Source of the DNA: CAZVGZ01 sp964627605
Lineage (GTDB): Bacteria > Latescibacterota > MWCZ01 > CAZVGZ01
Direction of reading: 5' to 3'
NCBI GenBank assembly: GCA_964627605.1
Contig: CAZVGZ010000035.1
Span: 1-35,302 of the forward strand
Length of the DNA: 35,302 nucleotides
Shown: positions 25,803 to 33,284 of the stretch, one piece after another
Layout: every line of letters starts with the position of its first letter
Numbering within the stretch: position 1 is the first letter of the stretch
Translations under genes and position numbers: made by a program
Notes under the pieces: generated by a model
Told to the model about the DNA's origin: nothing
What the model saw: only the letters and a program-made list of their open reading frames with translations
Database searches by the model: none

Positions 25803-26231
25803 ATGCAGAAGAACGGTTTAACACAAATTAGCAGATCACACCTGACGTGGTCAGGGGTTACTGTCGTGCTAGCTGTCATTGGGCAAATATCCGCCGTCGG
25901 ACACCTCATCTTCGTGACCCATGCGAAGTGCAAAGAGCACGACGAGTTGGTGCATGCCGATCCACGCAGACATACCGGCCCATCCACGCAGTATGCCCCC
26001 ACTCTCGGGAAGTCAGAACACATCTCCACCTCGGGCAAGAGCGATTCGGAGAGCGTAAACCACGAGCACTGCCTCCTCCTATTCAAGCATCCCAAATTCG
26101 CCTTTGCGAAAGCAATCTCTGCACCGTTCGCCCATTCGACTACCCCCATCCTCGCGCCAGACGGTGATTCTGTATCACCCTTCGTGCTCCCGCTTTATCT
26201 GTTCGCTCCCAAAAACTCTCCACCAGTGTAG
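25803..26231 (+). CDS. Small exported His/Cys-rich protein of the metal cluster
   Basis: 142 residues from ATG 25803, set by the GAGGAG ribosome site just upstream. One hydrophobic segment (LTWSGVTVVLAVIGQISAVGHLIFV) acts as a signal or anchor. It is followed by metal-friendly residues HAKCKEHDELVHADPRRH and NHEHC, and a hydrophobic ending FVLPLYLFAPKNSPPV. Small proteins with such an APKxSPP ending accompany metal-uptake genes in some proteobacteria, as I recall. First gene of a same-strand cluster with the outer-membrane barrel, binding protein and permease, so a periplasmic metal-handling role is inferred. No enzymatic motif is visible. Confidence 0.6.
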   Translation: MQKNGLTQISRSHLTWSGVTVVLAVIGQISAVGHLIFVTHAKCKEHDELVHADPRRHTGPSTQYAPTLGKSEHISTSGKSDSESVNHEHCLLLFKHPKFAFAKAISAPFAHSTTPILAPDGDSVSPFVLPLYLFAPKNSPPV

Positions 26232-26290
26232 CTCACCGACACACTCGATTCCTTCTTCGGCCATCGGTGGCCGTGAAATTTGTAAGGCAC

Positions 26291-26342
26291 CTCCATAGCA
26301 TCTCACTGAGTCCGCTAGCGGACTCAGTGAGATGCTATGGAG
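26291..26342. repeat. Perfect 52-bp palindrome upstream of the outer-membrane barrel gene
   Basis: 26291-26316 is the exact reverse complement of 26317-26342, with no spacer and no mismatch (centre GCT|AGC). It ends 42 bases before the barrel ATG. There is no T tract, so it is not a classical terminator. An operator, an RNA hairpin controlling the downstream genes, or a mobile-element scar are possible. Confidence 0.95.
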
Positions 26343-26384
26343 CCACTGTAAACGAGGAAATATACTTGGAAAGATGAGGTTACC

Positions 26385-27653
26385 ATGTGTGTGATAATGC
26401 GCCTGGCGTGGTGTTTGGCTATTGGATTGTGGATGTCGCTTGCGCAAGAGGCTGAAGCTCAATCGGCTCATGCGATGCCATCAACGGCCGAGGACGATCA
26501 CCCCAGTGAGAACGCGGAGTTCATCGAAAGAAGACCCCGGCTCCAAGAACAGGTCCGATTGCAAGGTGTCAGCGGCAAGGGCTCGCCGCCATTGCGAGAA
26601 ACCACAATGCCTAGTATCGCAACGGCACGAGGCCTCAGCAACGCGTTCAATCCCTCCATCAGTGCCACCACAACCATTTTAGGGGGCGGAACGAATCGTC
26701 CGCACGCGCCAGAAGGTGACCATGAAGAGGGGTCTGGAGACTTAGCATCTGGCCTAAGCTTGCAGGAAGTTGAGATTCGGTTAGGTGCGATCGTCGACCC
26801 GTATTTCCGTGCTGACGTAACGTTGGCTGGCAACCTCGAAGAGATTGGATTCGAAGAGGCTTACCTGACTACCATCTCCATGCCGTGGGTAAACATCCGC
26901 GCTGGTAAGATGCTCGCCAACCTGGGTCACCACAATCTAGTCCATACACACGCGTTTCCTTTTCTCACTGCCCCCGTTCCGTGGCGCGTGCTCCTCGGCC
27001 CGGAAGGACTGCGTGACCCAGGTGTGTCGGCCGACATACTTCTACCCCTCCCCTTCTTTGCGGAGGTAAATGCGCAAGCTTTCAATGGCGAGTGGCTGCC
27101 GATGGAGGGCGGCTCAGACGATGGGCTCGCACCTGATGCCCGGCGCGATGAGGATCTGGCGTACCTCGGACACGTCAAGACACTTTTCGATCTGACAGAG
27201 TCAATGACGGCGGGAATCGGGGGCACCTATGCCGGGGGACGGAACGGATACGACGATCTCACAAGCATCGTCGGCGGTGATCTGAGACTGAAGTGGCGGC
27301 CCATTGGGGCTGAGCGTTACACGAGCTTTGAGTGGACGACGGAATACCTGTCGGTCCACCGACGCGGTGCCCCGACAGATACTCACGCCGGGGGCCTATA
27401 TACAGCGCTGCGCTGCCAATTCGCCCAGCGATGGTGGGTACAAGGCCGTGGCTCATTGCTAGGCATTCCAAAGGGCGAAACGGGCCGAGTGTGGCGCGGT
27501 GAAGCTCTGTTAGCACTAATACCTAGCGAGTTCTCGGCACTTCGCCTGCAATACGCGTTCGAAACCAGTGAGGATGGCCCGTCAGACAGGGTGCACGAGT
27601 TGCACCTGCAGGCCATCGTGTCTATCGGATCTCATCCATCGCACTCGTACTGA
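26385..27653 (+). CDS. Outer-membrane beta-barrel protein of the metal cluster
   Basis: 422 residues with a signal peptide (RLAWCLAIGLWMSLAQEAEAQ; ATG 26385 or 26397). After a low-complexity stretch comes a porin-like body with alternating strands: VEIRLGAIVDPYFRADVTLAG, EEAYLTTISMPWVNIRAGKM, the conspicuous NLGHHNLVHTHAFPFL loop, LLGPEGLRDPGVSADILLP, and paired strands to the end with a terminal Tyr. The HHN...HTHAF pattern recalls outer-membrane proteins encoded beside ZnuABC-type transporters. It probably passes zinc or a related metal into the periplasm. Co-directional with the binding protein, 23 bases away. Confidence 0.72.
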   Translation: MCVIMRLAWCLAIGLWMSLAQEAEAQSAHAMPSTAEDDHPSENAEFIERRPRLQEQVRLQGVSGKGSPPLRETTMPSIATARGLSNAFNPSISATTTILGGGTNRPHAPEGDHEEGSGDLASGLSLQEVEIRLGAIVDPYFRADVTLAGNLEEIGFEEAYLTTISMPWVNIRAGKMLANLGHHNLVHTHAFPFLTAPVPWRVLLGPEGLRDPGVSADILLPLPFFAEVNAQAFNGEWLPMEGGSDDGLAPDARRDEDLAYLGHVKTLFDLTESMTAGIGGTYAGGRNGYDDLTSIVGGDLRLKWRPIGAERYTSFEWTTEYLSVHRRGAPTDTHAGGLYTALRCQFAQRWWVQGRGSLLGIPKGETGRVWRGEALLALIPSEFSALRLQYAFETSEDGPSDRVHELHLQAIVSIGSHPSHSY

Positions 27654-27676
27654 CGATTCGACGGAATCGAGAAGAA

Positions 27677-28618
27677 ATGGGAACCGCCATGAAATTCCTC
27701 AACATCTCGAGCATGCGTACAGTCCTGTTCGTGTGCATCGGCACCACGTTGCTATGGGTCGGTGCCGACGCGACGGTCCATGTAGTCGCCACGACTACTG
27801 ACCTCGGGGATATCGCTCGCACAATCGGTGGCAGCCGGGTGAGGGTGGAAACGATCTGTAAAGGCGCACAAGATCCACACTACGTTCAGGCGCGACCAAG
27901 CTATATGGTGAAACTGAGTCGTGCCGACCTACTGGTATCCGTTGGTCTTGAGCTCGAAGTCGGATGGCTTCCGCTGCTCGTGCAGGGCTCGCGCAACCCG
28001 GACATCAATCCAGGGCGAAGTGGCTACCTGGATGCGTCCACGGCAATCATCCCGATCGACCTCCCTCAAGGCCAGATCGACCGGTCACATGGGGATGTTC
28101 ACCCTTTTGGCAACCCCCACTACTGGCTTGATCCCGAAAACGCCAAAAGTATCGCGGGTGTGATTGCAGATCGGCTCTCAAGCCTCGACCCGGAAGGAGC
28201 ACATTCGTATCGGCAAAACCTTCAGGCATTCGGTGAGCGAATGGATAAGTCCCTGGGGGAATGGGCTGAGATGATGGCTCCTTACCGCGGCACGAAAGTC
28301 GTCTCCTATCACCGGACATTCAACTACTTCCTTAGCCGGTTCGGCCTCGTTGCTGTCGGCTTTATCGAGGAGCGGCCCGGAATTCCACCCGCCGCAGCTC
28401 ACCTTGCGCGACTCATACAGCGTATGCAGAGTGACAGCGTGCATGTCATCTTCCACGAGCCCTATTTCAGTCGAGCAACCTCCGACTTGGTAGGCCGTCG
28501 TACAGGCGCACGTGTTTTGGTGCTGCCAACCAGTGTGGGCGGTACGAGCAGCGTGGAGAGTTACGACCAGCTTATAGACCATCTCGTGCGATCATTCGTC
28601 GCAGCACAATCCGAGTAA
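27677..28618 (+). CDS. Metal ABC transporter substrate-binding protein (ZnuA/TroA-like)
   Basis: 313 residues from ATG 27677; ATG 27689 is also possible. A signal peptide (SMRTVLFVCIGTTLLWVGADA) precedes VHVVATTTDLGDIARTIGG. Ligand regions of cluster A-I binding proteins are visible: QDPHYVQARPSYMVKL (first His), HPFGNPHYWLDPENAKSIA (second His), VVSYHRTFNYFLSRFGL (third His), and FHEPYFS. There is only a short His-containing stretch (HGDVHPFGNPH) rather than the long His loop of classic ZnuA. It captures Zn2+ or Mn2+ in the periplasm and delivers it to the permease encoded 13 bases downstream. Confidence 0.92.
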   Translation: MGTAMKFLNISSMRTVLFVCIGTTLLWVGADATVHVVATTTDLGDIARTIGGSRVRVETICKGAQDPHYVQARPSYMVKLSRADLLVSVGLELEVGWLPLLVQGSRNPDINPGRSGYLDASTAIIPIDLPQGQIDRSHGDVHPFGNPHYWLDPENAKSIAGVIADRLSSLDPEGAHSYRQNLQAFGERMDKSLGEWAEMMAPYRGTKVVSYHRTFNYFLSRFGLVAVGFIEERPGIPPAAAHLARLIQRMQSDSVHVIFHEPYFSRATSDLVGRRTGARVLVLPTSVGGTSSVESYDQLIDHLVRSFVAAQSE

Positions 28619-28631
28619 GGAAAGGCGAGTA

Positions 28632-29474
28632 ATGAGTGAAGCGGTACTATTTCTGGGACCGGCACTCGTGATGTGCATTTTCATTGCCAGCATCCACGTC
28701 TATTTGGGATTGCACATCCTTGAGCGCGAGGTCATCTTCGTGGATTTGTCCTTGGCACAACTAGCGGCTCTGGGCACTATCGTTTTCACACTACTGGGGC
28801 ACCACCAGGAGGATATATGGCCCCATGCTGGAGCGTTTGGATTCACTATTCTTGGTGCTGCCATTTTCGCCCTCGCGGGCAGAGCACGCCAGCACGTATC
28901 GCAAGAAGCGGTTGTTGGAATCGTCTATGCTGTGGCAAGCGCCCTCATGATCCTGGTCCTCAGCCGCGCACCGCACGGTGCGGAGCAGATGAAAAACGCG
29001 CTTGTAGGTTCTCTACTCGTATCGTCGTGGAGGCAAGCATGGGTAGTCGGCGGCGCCTACCTGCTTCTTGGGACCGCGCACATGTTTCTTGCCCGCCGGT
29101 TCATACGGCTCTCCTGGGAGCCGGACATAGCCGAGCAAACGATCCCCCATGTGGCATGGTGGGATTTTGGTTTCTATGTGCTTTTCGGAATAGTGATTAC
29201 CATTTCGGTCCAGGTCGCCGGAGTCCTGTTGGTTTTCTCCTACCTGATTGTACCTGCGGTCATTACAAAAATATTCTCGGAAAACGTGACAACTCGCCTT
29301 CTGGCTGGCTGGGGCGTGGCTGTGATAGCGAGCGTTGCGGGTCTGTGGGCTTCGTGGAATTGGGACCTTCCCACCGGCTCAACTGTGGTAGTTGCCTTCG
29401 GGGTATTACTTGTTGCTGCTGGAAGTGTAAGGTGGTTGGTCACCATTCGGCGCGGACACTTCCCCCGGCGGTGA
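28632..29474 (+). CDS. Metal ABC transporter permease (ZnuB/TroC-like)
   Basis: 280 residues, almost entirely hydrophobic, with about eight membrane spans. Family marks include LGLHILEREVIFVDLSLAQLAALG near the start, QEAVVGIVYAVASALMIL, GAEQMKNALVGSLL, and VSVQVAGVLLVFSYLIVPAV-type transmembrane sequence. It forms the inner-membrane channel for the metal captured by the upstream binding protein. A GTAAGGAAAGG-like ribosome site precedes ATG 28632. The ATPase that should power it is not in the window; the next DNA is coded on the other strand. Confidence 0.92.
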   Translation: MSEAVLFLGPALVMCIFIASIHVYLGLHILEREVIFVDLSLAQLAALGTIVFTLLGHHQEDIWPHAGAFGFTILGAAIFALAGRARQHVSQEAVVGIVYAVASALMILVLSRAPHGAEQMKNALVGSLLVSSWRQAWVVGGAYLLLGTAHMFLARRFIRLSWEPDIAEQTIPHVAWWDFGFYVLFGIVITISVQVAGVLLVFSYLIVPAVITKIFSENVTTRLLAGWGVAVIASVAGLWASWNWDLPTGSTVVVAFGVLLVAAGSVRWLVTIRRGHFPRR

Positions 29475-29598
29475 GGGGTGCACCTACCTTGACCAGAACG
29501 TCTACACCAGGTTCGATCATGAGGGTTTTGCCTGCCGCGTCTGATGGCGCGACTGCGGCCAGGATCGTTACGAGCATTGATATCAGAAGCGTTCCCAT
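29440..29598 (-). CDS. Small exported protein or gene start, function unknown
   Basis: 52 codons from ATG 29598. The leader-like N-terminus is GTLLISMLVTILAAVAPSDAAG, then KTLMIEPGVDVLVKVGAPL. The 3' end overlaps the end of the permease gene on the other strand, and the last dozen codons look like its antisense. The start and leader look real, so this may be a cut-off larger gene. It lies nine bases after the frame ending at 29608. Confidence 0.4.
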   Translation of the reverse strand: MGTLLISMLVTILAAVAPSDAAGKTLMIEPGVDVLVKVGAPLTAGGSVRAEW

Positions 29599-29607
29599 CG
29601 GTGTCCC

Positions 29608-29781
29608 TTACTGTTGCAGTTCCAGCGTTATATCGATTAATTCATGACGGATTCGAGCCACGATTCCAGGTTCCCATCGGACTGCTCTCGCTTCAGCGAC
29701 CATCTCACCGAGCCGTTTCCCTGCCCGGTCCGCCACCTCAGCGCGACCGGCATCGCGTGCTGTCGCAATCACATCGCGGAG
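29608..29781 (-). pseudogene. Short helical C-terminal gene fragment, function unknown
   Basis: The minus-strand frame open from 29781 to TAA 29610-29608 reads RDVIATARDAGRAEVADRAGKRLGEMVAEARAVR and ends in HELIDITLELQQ. It is charged and helical, like the end of a real protein, and its stop sits directly before the start at 29598. A TAG at 29784-29782 closes it upstream. It could be a tiny gene from GTG 29772 or a gene tail. Not recognised. Confidence 0.35.
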
Positions 29782-29872
29782 CTACTCCCCAAAGCGAGGA
29801 TACTAATGCGAGAACGCGGACTCTTGCGACAGCCCCAAACGTCGGTGTAACAGGCAAAATCAGGAGAGTTCC

Positions 29873-31891
29873 ATGATCCAATCCAACCATGTCATCGCCG
29901 AGCACGCGATTCCCCGCATCACGGTCGTCCTGGCGGACGACCTAACCGAGCCGGCTACGGACGCCGTACAGGACCTCGTGGACGCCGTCCGCGAGATGTC
30001 CGGCTGCCTGCTCCCCGTCGTCACCGAAAAGGAGTTCGTCGAAGTCACCGGCCTCGACTCCGTCACAGCGACGGGAACCCCCGGTGCTGAGCTACACGTC
30101 GGCGAGACGAAGTTCGCTCGCGAGTTCGGGCCGGTCCCAACAGACCTGCCGCCGAACGGGTATCGCATCGTCTCACTGGGCGACAGGCTCGTCATCAACG
30201 CGATGGACCCGGCGGGAGTTTCCCACGGCATCTACGACGTTCTCTGCGACCAACTCGGCGTCGTCTACGGCATGCACGACCGGCTCTTCGACGAGTTCCC
30301 GAAACGGGACCGTATCGAGGTCGCCAAACAGGATCGGACCGTCGTCCCTGCCTTCGACGCCCGAGTCTTCAGCAGCCGGGAACTGGTCTGGCAGCGCCGC
30401 AATCGCATGGACCCGATGAGGCTCCGCACGCGCGCCGGGCACAACCTCCATGCGATCATCCCGCAGAGCAAGTACGCCGATCACCCGGAGTATTACGCGT
30501 TCATCGACGGGGAGCGCCACGTCCCGGACACCGACGACCACAACCCGTGGTGGCCGTGCTTCTCGAATGACGAGGTGCTCGAGCTTGCAATCGCGGCTGC
30601 GAGTGAGTTCTTCGACGAGCACCCGGACGAGTCGTGCTACAGTCTGTGCCCGAACGACAGCCAGAGCTTCTGCCAGTGCCCCGACTGCGCGGCCAAGGAC
30701 GCGGACATGCTCGAGTACCGCGGCCGGATGATGAACTCGAACAGCTACTACGGCTGGGTAACCAAGGTCGCCAACGCGGTGACCGAGACGCACCCGGGCA
30801 AGATGGTGAGCACGTATGCGTACCTGAGCACCGAGCTTCCGCCGACGACCGGGCCGATCCTCGACAACATCGTGGTGAACATCACCCAGGACACGAGCCA
30901 GTATTTCGACACGGAGTACGAGAAGCGCGATATCGACCTGCTGAAGGAATGGGCGAAAGTCTCGAACAACCTCGCGGTATACTATTACTACGGCCTGGGC
31001 TGGCACACGCCGCGCTACTACCCGGGGATCATCGCGCGGACGATCAAGAAGCTGCCCGACCTGAACGTGAAGACGTTCTACTCCGAAGCCTACCAGCAGT
31101 GGGCCCACATGGCGCCGATGCTCCACCTGGCGACGCGACTCGCGTGGGATACGACGCTGGACCCCGACGAGATCATGGATACGTGGTTGCGCGCCATGTT
31201 CCGCGAGAGCGCCGCCGACGTGCGCGCGTTCTACGATCATCTGGAGACCGTCTGGGAGAACCGCAAGCGACAGGGATGGTGGTTCCAGGGACTGCTCCGC
31301 GTCTACACGCATCTTGTCAATTGGCTGCCTGAGGACCGCGACCGGGCGTGGGAACTCATCAATACCGCGTTCGACAACTCCACCGACCCCGTGGCCAAGT
31401 CACGCATCGGCTGGATACTGCACGCGCACCGGTTCTGCCACTACCTCTCGAAGGCGTACGAGTCCGCAGACAAGCTCACGCCCGAGACGCCTGAGCTTGC
31501 CGAGCGCGTGGCCGAGACGCTGGACCTCATCCGCCGGACGTTCCGCTCGTACCGCGAGGACATCATGGGCGATCCGTCGTTCGACCACACCTACCTCATC
31601 CCGCCGCGCATGACGCGGGAGATCACGTGGTGGAAGGGGATCGTCTCCGATCCGATCCACCGCGCGACGGTCAAGAACCCGGACGTGCGCGGGCAATTCG
31701 AGGGCGACCCGCTGTTCGACGCGCTGATGGAGAGCGCCGTGGCGAAGGACTGGCCGAACTGGCATGAGTTCACCGTGAAGGAGTCCATCGAAATCTACGG
31801 CCAGGAAGGACTCTGGGATCGCTTCCGCGACATGGACATCGTCGACGAGGACGGGAACCCGCGGCCGGACTGGGCGATGGGGATTCTGTGA
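29873..31891 (+). CDS. DUF4838 domain-containing protein, glycoside-hydrolase-like
   Basis: 672 residues with ribosome site GGAGAG seven bases before ATG 29873. Residues 1-130 resemble the N-terminal alpha/beta domain of hexosaminidases and glucuronidases (ITVVLADDLTEPATDAVQDLVDAVREM, NGYRIVSLGDRLVINA, GVSHGIYDVLCDQLGV). The DUF4838 core follows: HPEYYAFIDGERH, WWPCFSNDEVLELAI, YSLCPNDSQSFCQCPDCAAKDAD (Cys-rich signature), NSYYGWVTKVANAV and NLAVYYYYGLGWH. No signal peptide is seen. DUF4838 proteins accompany polysaccharide-degradation genes in Planctomycetes and Bacteroidetes, but no activity is firmly assigned. The gene is visibly richer in G and C than its neighbours, especially at third positions, suggesting a different origin. 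Confidence 0.85.
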   Translation: MIQSNHVIAEHAIPRITVVLADDLTEPATDAVQDLVDAVREMSGCLLPVVTEKEFVEVTGLDSVTATGTPGAELHVGETKFAREFGPVPTDLPPNGYRIVSLGDRLVINAMDPAGVSHGIYDVLCDQLGVVYGMHDRLFDEFPKRDRIEVAKQDRTVVPAFDARVFSSRELVWQRRNRMDPMRLRTRAGHNLHAIIPQSKYADHPEYYAFIDGERHVPDTDDHNPWWPCFSNDEVLELAIAAASEFFDEHPDESCYSLCPNDSQSFCQCPDCAAKDADMLEYRGRMMNSNSYYGWVTKVANAVTETHPGKMVSTYAYLSTELPPTTGPILDNIVVNITQDTSQYFDTEYEKRDIDLLKEWAKVSNNLAVYYYYGLGWHTPRYYPGIIARTIKKLPDLNVKTFYSEAYQQWAHMAPMLHLATRLAWDTTLDPDEIMDTWLRAMFRESAADVRAFYDHLETVWENRKRQGWWFQGLLRVYTHLVNWLPEDRDRAWELINTAFDNSTDPVAKSRIGWILHAHRFCHYLSKAYESADKLTPETPELAERVAETLDLIRRTFRSYREDIMGDPSFDHTYLIPPRMTREITWWKGIVSDPIHRATVKNPDVRGQFEGDPLFDALMESAVAKDWPNWHEFTVKESIEIYGQEGLWDRFRDMDIVDEDGNPRPDWAMGIL

Positions 31892-31955
31892 GGGGAAAAG
31901 CAGCAGAACGGTCATCAGCACGTGCTGTTCGACCTAAAGAACAAGGAAGTCAGTC

Positions 31956-33203
31956 ATGCAGATTAGCGCGAAGGACAGACAGACTCTGCGGATTCTGGCG
32001 GAACGATACGGCGAAATCGCCCATGCGGATATCCAGCAGGAACGAACTGAACGTTATTACAAGACCAACGCGATGGAAGACGTCCGGCCGGTTGTCCTGA
32101 TTTCGGAAGTTCCGTGGGGCGAGATACGGGATGAAGCGTTGACGAATGCCTGTGCACCTGCACTGAGTTGGCTAGAGACCCATCTGCGACAGACTCTCTA
32201 TCAGTGGGAGCATTTCCAGGTCGATCTTGTGGTACCACCTGTCTTCAAAGTTGGCAAGAAAATTCGCTGGCTGAGTGGCATCGGACTCAATGTACAGGAC
32301 AAGCAGATCAAGGGTGACACAGGCGCATACATCTCCGCTCATGCCTATACGGATCTTCTCAAGACCGAGGACGATCTTGCCAAGTTGCAGGAACCTCAGC
32401 TTGAGTATGATCAGGTTGCCACTGAACAGGCTCTTGCGATGGCCGAAGAGGTGTTTGACGGGATCATCGATGTGGAACTGACCAACGGTGGTGCATTGGG
32501 ATTCAACATATGGGACAGCATTAGCGTCTACCGCGGTGTCGATGCACTGCTCATGGACCTGGCCGTGCGTCCCGAATTCATGCACAAGACCGCACGGCGT
32601 TTCACGGATATCGCCGCGTCGCAGTTCAGGCAGTATGAGGAACAGGGACTGCTTGATCCACATCATTATACGCTGCACTGCACTCCAGCATGCTCGCGAG
32701 AGCTTCCGGCGGACGACTTCGATGGTCGCGTGCGACCAAAGGACACCTGGGGCCGCTGTGCCGCACAGATCTTCGATTCCGTGTCCCCCGAGATGCACGA
32801 CGAATTCGACCTTGCGTACAATCAGGAACTATTCGAAGACTGCGGTCTGCTTTACTACGGCTGCTGTGAGGCGATGGATCGCAAGATCGACATCCTGCGC
32901 AAACGATTCAAGAACTTGCGGAAGATAGGCGTAACACCGTGGGCTGATCCACATCTGGCAGCGGAGAATATGGGTAGTGATTTCGTGTGTGCCGCGAAAC
33001 CCAATCCCGCATTTGTGGCGATGCCGCAGTTCAGACCAGAACAGGTGGAACAGGAAATTGCCCGCTACTGCGAGGCCTGCAAGGCCAATGGCACAACTGT
33101 GGAGTTTGTGCTGAAGGATATCAGCACGATCGCCAACAACCCAGAGAACCTGACGCAGTGGGCCGCAACCGTAGAGACCACCATCGATAAGTACTATGCC
33201 TAA
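31956..33203 (+). CDS. Uroporphyrinogen decarboxylase-like (MtaA/UroD fold) protein
   Basis: 415 residues from ATG 31956, with AAGGAAG upstream. The pattern is that of UroD-like barrel proteins found in catabolic clusters: an N-terminal helix pair (ILAERYGEIAHADIQQERTERYY), FDGIIDVELTNGGALGFNIWD, DALLMDLAVRPEFMHKTARRFTDIA, YYGCCEAMDRKIDILRKRFKNLRKIGVTPWADPHLAAENMG, and FVCAAKPNPAFVA. The conserved Arg/Asp set of true haem UroD is not evident. The MtaA branch moves methyl groups between corrinoid proteins and thiols. Here the setting beside glycan genes suggests an uncharacterised catabolic role instead. It is 64 bases after the DUF4838 gene, probably the same operon. Confidence 0.75.
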   Translation: MQISAKDRQTLRILAERYGEIAHADIQQERTERYYKTNAMEDVRPVVLISEVPWGEIRDEALTNACAPALSWLETHLRQTLYQWEHFQVDLVVPPVFKVGKKIRWLSGIGLNVQDKQIKGDTGAYISAHAYTDLLKTEDDLAKLQEPQLEYDQVATEQALAMAEEVFDGIIDVELTNGGALGFNIWDSISVYRGVDALLMDLAVRPEFMHKTARRFTDIAASQFRQYEEQGLLDPHHYTLHCTPACSRELPADDFDGRVRPKDTWGRCAAQIFDSVSPEMHDEFDLAYNQELFEDCGLLYYGCCEAMDRKIDILRKRFKNLRKIGVTPWADPHLAAENMGSDFVCAAKPNPAFVAMPQFRPEQVEQEIARYCEACKANGTTVEFVLKDISTIANNPENLTQWAATVETTIDKYYA

Positions 33204-33284
33204 TACGACGCGTGGCTCTGAGGGAATCCATGACCCGTTAACCGGAGCCTCCACGTGGACAACAGCCCCTGCACGGAGAGATGC

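Noticed and set aside
30173..31312. 379-codon minus-strand open frame
   Set aside because: It is the antisense of the G/C-rich DUF4838 gene. Its composition (Arg, Val, Asp repeats) is typical of a shadow frame and no motif is present.
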